From contig NZ_JAQQXR010000011.1 in the NCBI RefSeq assembly GCF_028595325.1, positions 1 through 64,000 on the forward strand: a stretch of DNA of 64,000 nt, given 5' to 3'. Position 1 is the first letter of the stretch; every line of letters starts with the position of its first letter. This DNA comes from Janthinobacterium fluminis. Its GTDB lineage: Bacteria > Pseudomonadota > Gammaproteobacteria > Burkholderiales > Burkholderiaceae_D. Position numbers and translations under genes: made by a program. This document shows, one piece after another, positions 24,426 through 31,795 of this stretch. The notes under the pieces were generated by a model. It saw nothing but the letters and a program-made list of their open reading frames with translations. It ran no database searches and was not told where the DNA came from.

Positions 24426-25187
24426 ATGCGCGCGCGCCATTTTCTTCTCGCATTGGCGCTCCCAGCGATCAGCGTGCCGGCCCTCCCCTGCAACCTGAAG
24501 CTGGCGTTCGAGCATTGGCCGCCGTATGTCTACCGCGACGCCCAGGCCCGTCCGACCGGCCTGGACTTCGAGCTGGTCGCCGCCATCCTCAAGGAAGCTC
24601 GCTGCACCCTCGTGGTCGAAAAAGAATTGCCGGCGGCGCGGCGCCAGATGCTGTTCCAGCAAGGCGAGCTCGACCTGATGCTGGCCGCCTCCGAAACCAA
24701 GGACAGGCAAGCCTACGCCCGCTTCAGCGTCGCCTACCGGCACGAATCGGTCGGCCTGTTCACGATGTCGGCGAAACTGGCCAAATACCGCCACCTCGAC
24801 ACCTTCGCCGCGATCCAGCAAGCGCACGTGCCCCTGCTGGCGCCGCGCGTCGGCTGGTACGGGCGCGACTACGCGCGGGCCATGCCGGGCCTGGAAGCGA
24901 GCGGCAGCCTGAACACCTTCGGCAGTTTCCGCCAGGGCATCCGCATGCTCGACGCCGAACGCGCCGAGCTGATCCTCGGCGACTCGGCGGCGCTGCGCTA
25001 CGAGGCGAAGCGGCAGGGGCTGGCCATCGCCGCCCTGCCCTTCGTCGTGCTGCGCGCGCCCGTGCACCTGATGCTCAACGCCAGCAGCACCAGCCAGGCC
25101 GAGCTCGACGACATCAACGCCGCCATCGCCCGCCTGGAAAAGCGCGGCACCCTGCCCGCCATCCGCGCCCGCTACGGCGAACACTGA
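24426..25187 (+). CDS. Periplasmic solute-binding protein, amino-acid type (SBP family 3)
   Basis: A 253-residue protein. The ATG at 24426 follows AAAGGAAC, and the signal peptide is MRARHFLLALALPAISVPALP. The mature protein has the family 3 layout (LKLAFEHWPPYVYRDAQARPTGLDFELVAAIL, then QGELDLMLAASETKDRQ), related to polar amino-acid binding proteins. Ligand residues cannot be read reliably. No ABC permease or ATPase genes adjoin, so it may be an orphan binding protein or a sensor-like one. Confidence 0.82.
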   Translation: MRARHFLLALALPAISVPALPCNLKLAFEHWPPYVYRDAQARPTGLDFELVAAILKEARCTLVVEKELPAARRQMLFQQGELDLMLAASETKDRQAYARFSVAYRHESVGLFTMSAKLAKYRHLDTFAAIQQAHVPLLAPRVGWYGRDYARAMPGLEASGSLNTFGSFRQGIRMLDAERAELILGDSAALRYEAKRQGLAIAALPFVVLRAPVHLMLNASSTSQAELDDINAAIARLEKRGTLPAIRARYGEH

Positions 25188-25200
25188 GGCGCGGCGCGCC

Positions 25201-25383
25201 TCAGGAATCCTCCTCGCGGCCGGTTTTACGGCCCGACAGCAGCAGATGCAGGCTGTGTTTTTCCGCGCGCCGCGCGCGCCGCGCCGGCTGCTCGCCCTCA
25301 TGCGAGCCGGCCCGGCGCAAGCGGCCCGCCAGCGCCAGCCGGTTGCGCGGCTTGGCTACGGGGATCTTGATTTTAATCGACAT
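25201..25383 (-). CDS. Small basic protein, 60 residues, function unknown
   Basis: The ATG at 25383 has AGGAG six bases upstream. The product is highly basic (MSIKIKIPVAKPRNRLALAG, then an RRAG and RRARRAEK-rich tail), with no membrane segment. The opening K-I-P-V-A-x-P-R-N is a motif I associate with small conserved proteins of Betaproteobacteria and their phages, without known function. It lies just downstream of an intrinsic terminator that ends the preceding leader, so its expression may depend on read-through. Confidence 0.55.
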   Translation of the reverse strand: MSIKIKIPVAKPRNRLALAGRLRRAGSHEGEQPARRARRAEKHSLHLLLSGRKTGREEDS

Positions 25384-25437
25384 AACCATCTCCTATGCTT
25401 TGTCATGCCGGGGCTGGCGGCGCGCTGCGGCGCGCCC

Positions 25438-25476
25438 AAAAAAACAAAAACCCCGGCGAGTTTCCTCACCGGGGTT
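25438..25476 (-). terminator. Strong intrinsic terminator upstream of the 60-residue gene
   Basis: On the minus strand an eight-base-pair stem AACCCCGG / CCGGGGTT (25449-25476), partly extended into the loop, is followed by GTTTTTGTTTTTTT. This is a classical intrinsic terminator reading leftwards. No annotated gene ends at it; the nearest is the small membrane protein that stops at 25670. Confidence 0.8.
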
Positions 25477-25543
25477 CAAGAATGGAACGACCGGCTCGGG
25501 ATCGGCAACAATGGCCGACGACCCCGGGCAGGCATGCCCGAGG

Positions 25544-25582
25544 CTAGTTGTGATGCGCTTGACTGCTAGCCTTACCTGACAT
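25544..25582 (-). CDS. Possible 12-residue leader peptide
   Basis: ATG at 25582, with AAAGGA nine bases upstream; it encodes MSGKASSQAHHN and stops at TAG. It sits in front of two hairpins and a terminator. The two adjacent histidines at its end recall attenuator peptides, but two are too few to claim histidine control. Length alone makes this uncertain. Confidence 0.3.
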   Translation of the reverse strand: MSGKASSQAHHN

Positions 25583-25669
25583 GCTCGGTCCTTTCATTAA
25601 ATTGGGTTAATCAAGAGGCGCAATTCTGCGGCAATTCGCCGCCCGCGTCAAACGCTTCCCGCGCGCGCC

Positions 25670-26092
25670 TCAGCGCCCGGGAAAATGCAGCACTTGCGCC
25701 GCCAGCAGGAAGTAGATCAGGCCGGACCAGATCACGGCGCCGGCGACGGCGTACATGGCCAGTTGCCGCGGCTTGGCGCCCAAGGCCACGCCGCACACGC
25801 AGGTCAGCAGGGGGCCGAGCACGAGCGGCGCCATCAGGCCCAGGCCAGCCGTGCCGAATTTATCCATGTGCTTTTTTGTTCTGCCGCCGAAGAAGCTGGC
25901 GGAGCCGAATCTCGCCGCCAAGCGCAGTTGGGCTTTGCTGGCGCAGAAAATGGTGAGCAGGGCGCCGACGGATGAGGTGGTGGCGATCAGGAAGAAGGCC
26001 GCGAGCGGATCGATCTTTAACGCCAGGGTGGCGGGAACGGCCAGCCACAGATCAACGGCGGCCAGCAAAGCGACAAGCAGATAAGCGGACAT
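25670..26092 (-). CDS. Small multidrug-export-family membrane protein
   Basis: A 140-residue protein with four hydrophobic segments: an N-terminal hairpin (YLLVALLAAVDLWLAVPATLAL, then AFFLIATTSSVGALLTIF) and a C-terminal pair (GLGLMAPLVLGPLLTCVCGVAL, MYAVAGAVIWSGLIYFLLAA). The central T-S-S-x-G and F-G-T-A-G-L-G-x-x-A-P-x-L-G-P motifs match the Sm_multidrug_ex family, whose transport role is not well proven. The ATG at 26092 is preceded by an overlapping GTG at 26095. Confidence 0.75.
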   Translation of the reverse strand: MSAYLLVALLAAVDLWLAVPATLALKIDPLAAFFLIATTSSVGALLTIFCASKAQLRLAARFGSASFFGGRTKKHMDKFGTAGLGLMAPLVLGPLLTCVCGVALGAKPRQLAMYAVAGAVIWSGLIYFLLAAQVLHFPGR

Positions 26093-26205
26093 CACGACCC
26101 ATTTCGAGAAAAGGAGGAGGAAGCATGGATATGGGTGGCATATGACAAAATAACAATGCCTCGTGGAAATTTATTTTCCGCGCGCCGCCTCGCGGCAATG
26201 GCAGC

Positions 26206-26736
26206 CTATGGGAAGAGCGCAAAGACGGAGGCGGCGACGGGCTGGCCGTCGACCAGCAGGCGGTTCCGCGCCAGGCATTCGAAGTGGCCGCCGGCCTTGC
26301 GCGCCACGGCATCGCTGGGCGCGTTGCCCTGGGCGACGACGATCTCGATGCGGGTCAGCGCCAGTTCGGCGAAACCGAATGCGGCCAGCGCCTGCACGGC
26401 GCGCGTGGCGACGCCGCGCCGCTGGCGCGACTGGCGCACCCAGTAACCGAGGTTGCAGAAATTGTGCTGCCGGTTGATCTGGTTCAAGCCGGCGCCGCCC
26501 AGCAGTTCGCCGCCGTCGGCGCTGAAGACGCCGAACTCGTGGGCGGCGCCGCTGGCGCGCTCGCGCGCGCAGAACGCGAACCAGTCGAGGGCGTCGGCAA
26601 GCGTGTAGCCGTCGTGGCACCACGGCATCCAGCGGCCCACCGTGGCAACGGACTCGCGCACGGCGGCCGCGAACGCCGCCGCGTCGCCCTCTTCATACGG
26701 GCGCAGGCATAGTTCGCGGGACGAGAGTGGCGTCAC
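26206..26736 (-). CDS. RimJ/RimL-type GNAT acetyltransferase
   Basis: A 176-residue GNAT with RimL-like features: LCLRPYEEGDAAAFAAAVRE, GRWMPW, GGAGLNQINRQHNFCNLGYWV, and the acetyl-CoA loop RQRRGVATRAVQAL, followed by LTRIEIVVAQGNAPSDAVARKAG. It may acetylate protein N-termini or small amines. The start is a GTG at 26736 with AGGGAG in front. It lies 28 bases after the enoyl-CoA hydratase gene and may be the last member of the beta-oxidation transcript. Confidence 0.87.
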   Translation of the reverse strand: MTPLSSRELCLRPYEEGDAAAFAAAVRESVATVGRWMPWCHDGYTLADALDWFAFCARERASGAAHEFGVFSADGGELLGGAGLNQINRQHNFCNLGYWVRQSRQRRGVATRAVQALAAFGFAELALTRIEIVVAQGNAPSDAVARKAGGHFECLARNRLLVDGQPVAASVFALFP

Positions 26737-26764
26737 GAAGGCTCCCTGTCTTGCCGCAAGGCGC

Positions 26765-27544
26765 TCAGGCGAACTTGCTGAAGTCCGGCTTGCGCTTCTC
26801 GAAGAAGGCGGTGAAGGCTTCCTTCGCCTCCGGCGCCAGCAGCATCGCGCCGAACAGCTTGTTTTCCTCGGCCATGGTGCTGACGATGGGCGCGGCGCGG
26901 CTGCTCTTCATCAATTGCTTGGTGGTGCGGATGGACGCGGCCGGCAGCGCCACCAGCTTGGCGGCCTGGCGCCGGGCGAACGGCAGCAGCTCGTCGAGCG
27001 GCAGCACCTTCGACACCAGGCCCATGTCCAGCGCCTCCTGGGCCGGGAAAGCTTCGCCCAGCATCAGTTTTTCCGCCGCGCGCGGGTAGCCGGCCAGTTG
27101 CGTCAAGAGCAGGCTGGAGGCGAACTCCGGGCACAGGCCCAGTTGCGCGAAGGGCATGGAGAACTTGGCGTTATCGGCCGCGTAGACGAGGTCGCAATGC
27201 ATCAGCAGCGTCGTGCCGATGCCGACGGCGGCGCCGGAGACGGCCGCCACCACCGGCTTGCTGGCGCCGTTGAGGGCGCGCATGAAGCGGAACACGGGGC
27301 GCTCCTCGAACACTTCGCCGGCAACCGGCTTGGCGCCCTTCATGAAGTCGTCCAGGTCGTTGCCGGCCGTGAAGATCTCCGGCTTGCCGACGATCAGGAT
27401 GGCGCGCACGGCGGCGTCTTGCTCGCCGTCGTTGAGGGCGTCGGCCATCGCCTGGTACATCAGCGAGGTGATCGCGTTCTTGCGCTCCGGGCGGTTGAAT
27501 TCTATCGTCAGGATGCCGTCGGCCTTGCTGCACAAAATATCCAT
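26765..27544 (-). CDS. Enoyl-CoA hydratase/isomerase
   Basis: A 259-residue crotonase-fold protein. The oxyanion-hole segments are FTAGNDLDDFMKG and SGAAVGIGTTLLMHCDLVYAA. An acidic residue is present near FAQLGLCPEFASSLLL (E at the usual Glu-164-type position). The N-terminus IEFNRPERKNAI is family-typical. It hydrates or isomerises enoyl-CoA thioesters in fatty-acid breakdown. A GGAGA ribosome-binding site precedes the start. It is the downstream gene of the thiolase and belongs to the beta-oxidation cluster. Confidence 0.9.
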   Translation of the reverse strand: MDILCSKADGILTIEFNRPERKNAITSLMYQAMADALNDGEQDAAVRAILIVGKPEIFTAGNDLDDFMKGAKPVAGEVFEERPVFRFMRALNGASKPVVAAVSGAAVGIGTTLLMHCDLVYAADNAKFSMPFAQLGLCPEFASSLLLTQLAGYPRAAEKLMLGEAFPAQEALDMGLVSKVLPLDELLPFARRQAAKLVALPAASIRTTKQLMKSSRAAPIVSTMAEENKLFGAMLLAPEAKEAFTAFFEKRKPDFSKFA

Positions 27545-27563
27545 GCTGTCTCCAAATGTAAAG

Positions 27564-27594
27564 AAGGGCGCCCAGGAATTCCTGTCGCGCCCTT
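27564..27594 (-). terminator. Hairpin between thiolase and enoyl-CoA hydratase genes
   Basis: AAGGGCG and CGCCCTT arms enclose an inner CAGGAATTCCTG palindrome. Only a short CTTT follows on the minus strand, so this may be a partial terminator or an RNA-stabilising structure within the operon. Confidence 0.35.
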
Positions 27595-27616
27595 TGATGT
27601 TGATTTTAACCCAATA

Positions 27617-28813
27617 TTACATGCGCTCGAAAATCCCCGCGGCGCCCATGCCGGCGCCGACGCACATGGTGACCATGCCGTACTTCAGGTTGTTGCGGCG
27701 CAGCGCGTGGATCGTCGTCGCGGCGCGGATGGCGCCGGTCGCGCCCAGCGGGTGGCCGAGGGCGATCGCGCCGCCCATCGGGTTCACTTTCGCCGGGTCC
27801 AGGCCCAGGTCGCCGATGACGGCCAGCGCCTGCGCGGCGAACGCCTCGTTCAGCTCGATCCAGTCCAGCTGGTCCTGGGTGATGCCGGCCGCCTTGCAGG
27901 CTTCCGGAATCGCCACTTTCGGGCCGATGCCCATGATTTCCGGCGGCACGCCGCGCACGGCGAACGAGGAGAATTTCGCCAGCGGGGTCAGGTTGTGCTC
28001 GCGCAGGAATTTTTCGCTGACGATCAGCAGCGCGCCTGCGCCGTCCGACATCTGCGAGCTGTTGGCGGCCGTGACGGAGCCCTTGGCGGCGAACACCGGC
28101 TTGAGTTTCGCCAGCGATTCGAGGCTCGAATCGGCGCGCGCGCCCTCGTCGGTGTCGACGGTGCGGGTCTTGACGTCGACCTGGCCGGTGGCCAGGTTGG
28201 GCGTGCGGGTGATGATCTCGACCGGCGTGGTTTCATCCTTGAAGAAACCGGCCTGCTGCGCGGCGATGGCGCGGCGGTGCGATTCGACGGCGAAGGCGTC
28301 CTGCGCCTCGCGCGAGATTTTCCACTGGGTCGCCACTTTTTCCGCGGTCAGGCCCATGCCGTAGGCCATGCCGACGTTTTCGTCGCTGAACATGTTCAGG
28401 TTCATCGACGGGTGGTGGCCCATCATCGGCACCATCGACATCGACTCGATGCCGCCGGCGATCATGGCGTCGCACTCGCCGACGCGGATGCGGTCGGCGG
28501 CCATGGCGATGGCGGTGATGCCGGACGCGCAGTAGCGGTTGACGGTGACGCCGCCTATGGTTTTCGGCAGGCCGGCCAGCAGCACCGCGTTACGCGCGAT
28601 GTTGAAGCCCTGCTCCGCTTCCGGGAACGAGCAGCCGATGATGGCGTCGCTGATCAGCGCCGGGTCCAGGCCGGGCGCCTGCGCCAGCGCCGATTGCAGC
28701 ACGCGCACCAGCAGGTCGTCCGGACGGGTGTTCTTGAACATGCCGCGCGGCGCCTTGCCGATCGGGGTGCGGGTTGCTGAGACGATGTATGCGTCTTGAA
28801 GTTGTTTGCTCAT
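27617..28813 (-). CDS. Acetyl-CoA C-acyltransferase (thiolase)
   Basis: A 398-residue thiolase. The acyl-accepting cysteine is C95 (VNRYCASG), with H354 in ALGHPLGATG and the second cysteine C384 in MCVGAGMGAAG. This is the complete degradative thiolase catalytic set. It releases acetyl-CoA in the last step of each beta-oxidation turn. It lies downstream of the hotdog thioesterase (63 bases) in the same direction as the acyl-CoA dehydrogenase and hydroxyacyl-CoA dehydrogenase genes. FadA-like by role. Confidence 0.94.
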   Translation of the reverse strand: MSKQLQDAYIVSATRTPIGKAPRGMFKNTRPDDLLVRVLQSALAQAPGLDPALISDAIIGCSFPEAEQGFNIARNAVLLAGLPKTIGGVTVNRYCASGITAIAMAADRIRVGECDAMIAGGIESMSMVPMMGHHPSMNLNMFSDENVGMAYGMGLTAEKVATQWKISREAQDAFAVESHRRAIAAQQAGFFKDETTPVEIITRTPNLATGQVDVKTRTVDTDEGARADSSLESLAKLKPVFAAKGSVTAANSSQMSDGAGALLIVSEKFLREHNLTPLAKFSSFAVRGVPPEIMGIGPKVAIPEACKAAGITQDQLDWIELNEAFAAQALAVIGDLGLDPAKVNPMGGAIALGHPLGATGAIRAATTIHALRRNNLKYGMVTMCVGAGMGAAGIFERM

Positions 28814-28876
28814 TTTGTTCTTTCAAAAATTTTTGATCGAAGTTCTGTCGAAGTTCTGAAAACCTGGAAACCAGCC

Positions 28877-29374
28877 TTAGCGCTTTTCCGATAAATACCA
28901 GTCGACCTGCACCTGCGCCGCCAGCGTGCCGGCCGCGTCGAAAATGTCGACCTCGACCGGGAACGCCACCTTGCCGTCCGCCTTCAGTTGCGCCTTCAGC
29001 GCGGCCAGGTCGCCCGGCACCCGGCCGACGGCGCGCGTGGCGCCCTTGGCCACCTTCTGGTACTGGATGCGCGACTCCTTCGCGACCGGGCGCAGGCCGA
29101 GGATCAGGTCGGCGAAGCCGCCCGCCATCGCCGCGCCGGAGGCCGTTTCGGCCAGCGTGAACAGCGCCCCGGCGTGCTGCGTGCCCAGGTGGTTGTTGAG
29201 CTTCGGGTCCGCCGGCATCGACACCGCGGAGGTGCCGGCGCCGATCTCGTCTATCGATATCCCCAGCAGGCGCACGAAGGGCAAGGTGTCCATCATTTGC
29301 TGCTTGATTCTCTGGTACACCATGCTCGGCCTCACGCGCAGTAATACTTTAAATGCCAGGGTCAGGATAGACAT
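28877..29374 (-). CDS. Hotdog-fold (DUF4442/PaaI-like) thioesterase
   Basis: A 165-residue protein with the hotdog motif NNHLGTQHAGALFTLAETASGAAMAG (the Asn/His-Gly-x-x-x-x-Glu pattern of PaaI/DUF4442 proteins) and a C-terminal strand VDIFDAAGTLAAQVQVDWYLS. It probably hydrolyses acyl-CoA thioesters, releasing CoA during fatty-acid degradation. It begins eight bases after the hydroxyacyl-CoA dehydrogenase stop, so it is part of the operon. Confidence 0.82.
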   Translation of the reverse strand: MSILTLAFKVLLRVRPSMVYQRIKQQMMDTLPFVRLLGISIDEIGAGTSAVSMPADPKLNNHLGTQHAGALFTLAETASGAAMAGGFADLILGLRPVAKESRIQYQKVAKGATRAVGRVPGDLAALKAQLKADGKVAFPVEVDIFDAAGTLAAQVQVDWYLSEKR

Positions 29375-29382
29375 GGACCCGC

Positions 29383-31779
29383 TTAGTTGCGCACCGGCTT
29401 GCCGGTTTGCATCATGCCCATGATACGTTCCTGGGATTTCGGATGGTTCAGCAGCTCCAGGAAGGCTTTACGCTCCATGTCGAGGAACCACTGTTCGCTG
29501 ACCAGGCTGCCCTGGTCGACGTCGCCGCCCGAAACGATCTCGGCGATCATCTCGCCCAGCTTGAAGTCGTGCGCGGAGATGAAGCCGCCGTCGCGCATAT
29601 TGACCAGCTGCGCCTTGATCGTGCCCCAGCCGTAGCGGCCCGTGACCGGCACCAGCGTCGCCAGCGGCGGACGGAAGCCGGCGTCGAACATGGCGCGCGC
29701 CTCCACCTTGGCGACGTGCAGCAACTCGTAAGGGTTGAAGACGATGACGTCGGAAGCCGACAGATAACCCATCTTCTTGGCTTCCAGGGCCGATTTCGAC
29801 ACGTTCGCGGTGGCCGCGTTGGTGAAGCCGGTTTTCAGGAATTGCAGGATGTCCGTGCCCTGGGCTTCCTTGGCCGCGCGCACCGCCGCTTCCTTCAGGC
29901 CGCCGCCGGCCGGGATCAGGCCGACGCCCACTTCGACCAGGCCGATGTAGGATTCGATCGAGGCGACGCGCTTGGAGGCGTGCAGCGCCAGCTCGCAGCC
30001 GCCGCCCAGGGCCAGGCCGGCAACGGCGGCCACCACGGGCACGTTCGAGTATTTCATCGCCATGAAGGTGTCTTGCAACAGCTTGATGCCCGGCTCCATC
30101 GCCTTGGCGCCGCCTTGCATGAACAGCGGCAGGGCCGCCTGCAGGTCGGCGCCGGCCGAGAACGCGCCGCCTTCGGCCGCGTCGGCGTTCCAGATCACCA
30201 GGCCCTTGAAGTTCTTCTCGGCTTCGGCCAGGGCCATTTTCAGGCCGTTGATGACGCCTTCGCCGATCACGTGCATCTTGGTTTTCAGCGAGATCACCAG
30301 CACCTCGTCGTCGCAGTGCCACAGGCGTACCGACTCGTCCTCGAAGACGGTGGTGCCGGCGCTCTTGCCGTCGATGGCGCCGCTGCCGAACACCGGCGCG
30401 CGGAATGGCTGGCGCTCATACACGGCCAGCGAGGAGCGCGGCACGAAACTGTTCGACACGGCGGAGTAGGAGCCGGCCGGCGTGTGCACGCCTTTTTCGG
30501 CGACCGCGCCCTCGAACACCCAGGCCGGCAACGGCGCGTCGCACAGCGCCTGGCCGGCCGCGATGTCTTCGTTGATCCAGGTGGCGATCTGGCTCCAGCC
30601 CGACGCCTGCCAGGTCTCGAACGGACCGACGTTCCAGCCGAAGCCCCAGCGCATGGCGAAATCGATGTCGCGGGCGTTGTCGGCAACGGTGTCCAGATGC
30701 ACGGCGATGTAGTGGAAAATGTCGCGGAAGATCGCCCACAGGAACTGGCCCTGTGGATTGGTCGATTCGCGCAGCGCCTTCATTTTCTTGACCGGATCCT
30801 TTTCCTTCAGGATGCGGGCGATGATGTCGGCGGCCTTGCCGCCGCCGGCCACGTATTGGCCGGTGGCGAAGTCCAGGCGCTGGATTTCCTTGCCGACTTT
30901 TTTGTAGAAGCCGGCGCCGGACTTCTGGCCCAGGGCGCCCGCTTCGACCAGCTTGGCCAGCACGGCCGGGGTCTGGTAGGCGGCGAAGAAGGGATCGTCG
31001 GCCAGATTGTCCTGCATGGTCTTGATCACATGGCCCATCGTGTCCAGGCCGACCACGTCCGCCGTGCGGAAGGTGCCGGACTTGGCGCGGCCCAGCTTGG
31101 CGCCGGTCAGGTCGTCGACGACGTCGCAGGACAGGCCGAATTTCTCCGCTTCGTGGATGGTGGCCAGCATGCCGAACACGCCGACGCGGTTGGCGATGAA
31201 GTTGGGCGTGTCCTTGGCGCGCACGACGCCCTTGCCCAGCGTGGTGGTGAGGAACGCTTCCAGCTGGTCGAGGATTTCCGGCTTGGTGGCGGCGGTCGGG
31301 ATCAATTCCACCAGGTGCATATAGCGCGGCGGGTTGAAGAAGTGCACGCCGCAGTAGCGCTGCTTGAGCGCCGCGTCGAAGCCGTCGGCCAGCTTGTTGA
31401 TCGACAGGCCCGAGGTGTTCGAGGCGAAGATCGCGTTCGGCGCGATGTGCGGCGCGACCTTCTGGTACAGGTCGTGCTTCCAGTCCATGCGCTCGGCGAT
31501 GGCTTCGATGATCAGGTCGCAACCGGCCAGCAGGTCCAGATTGTCTTCGTAGTTGGCCACCTGGATCAGGGCCGCGTCGTCCTTGTTGCCGAGCGGCGCG
31601 GGGCTGAGTTTCTTCAGGTTGTCGATGGCGCGCAGCACGATGCCGTTCTTCGCGCCTTCCTTGGCCGGCAGGTCGAACAGCACCACCGGCACTTTGGCGT
31701 TGATGCAATGGGCGGCGATCTGCGCGCCCATCACGCCGGCGCCGAGGACGGCAACTTTTTTAACGATGAAATTGGTCAT
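29383..31779 (-). CDS. 3-hydroxyacyl-CoA dehydrogenase / enoyl-CoA hydratase fusion
   Basis: A 798-residue bifunctional protein in the FadN-like order, with the dehydrogenase first. The NAD-binding motif is VAVLGAGVMGAQIAAHCI (residues about 8-25). The dehydrogenase signature is CGVHFFNPPRYMHLVELIP, with DTPNFIANRVGVF. The C-terminal crotonase domain (about 490-720) has FSAGADLQAALPLF and GLALGGGCELALHA. It oxidises 3-hydroxyacyl-CoA and may also hydrate enoyl-CoA. AGAGGA precedes the ATG. It sits 16 bases downstream of the acyl-CoA dehydrogenase gene. Confidence 0.93.
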   Translation of the reverse strand: MTNFIVKKVAVLGAGVMGAQIAAHCINAKVPVVLFDLPAKEGAKNGIVLRAIDNLKKLSPAPLGNKDDAALIQVANYEDNLDLLAGCDLIIEAIAERMDWKHDLYQKVAPHIAPNAIFASNTSGLSINKLADGFDAALKQRYCGVHFFNPPRYMHLVELIPTAATKPEILDQLEAFLTTTLGKGVVRAKDTPNFIANRVGVFGMLATIHEAEKFGLSCDVVDDLTGAKLGRAKSGTFRTADVVGLDTMGHVIKTMQDNLADDPFFAAYQTPAVLAKLVEAGALGQKSGAGFYKKVGKEIQRLDFATGQYVAGGGKAADIIARILKEKDPVKKMKALRESTNPQGQFLWAIFRDIFHYIAVHLDTVADNARDIDFAMRWGFGWNVGPFETWQASGWSQIATWINEDIAAGQALCDAPLPAWVFEGAVAEKGVHTPAGSYSAVSNSFVPRSSLAVYERQPFRAPVFGSGAIDGKSAGTTVFEDESVRLWHCDDEVLVISLKTKMHVIGEGVINGLKMALAEAEKNFKGLVIWNADAAEGGAFSAGADLQAALPLFMQGGAKAMEPGIKLLQDTFMAMKYSNVPVVAAVAGLALGGGCELALHASKRVASIESYIGLVEVGVGLIPAGGGLKEAAVRAAKEAQGTDILQFLKTGFTNAATANVSKSALEAKKMGYLSASDVIVFNPYELLHVAKVEARAMFDAGFRPPLATLVPVTGRYGWGTIKAQLVNMRDGGFISAHDFKLGEMIAEIVSGGDVDQGSLVSEQWFLDMERKAFLELLNHPKSQERIMGMMQTGKPVRN

Positions 31780-31795
31780 AATAATCCTCTATCCC

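Larger units (their letters stand above)
25438..25600 (-). ncRNA. Candidate structured leader or small RNA with a 12-codon ORF
   Basis: On the minus strand a -10-like GATTAA (25612-25607), with TTGCCG 16 bases upstream, precedes an A-A-A-G-G-A ribosome-binding site and a short ORF at 25582-25544 (MSGKASSQAHHN). Two hairpins follow (GGGCA-TGCC-TGCCC and CGGC-N7-GCCG), then the intrinsic terminator. The whole unit is about 160 bases. It could be a stand-alone small RNA, a small-peptide gene, or an attenuator for the 60-residue gene just downstream. The promoter is weakly supported. Confidence 0.4.
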
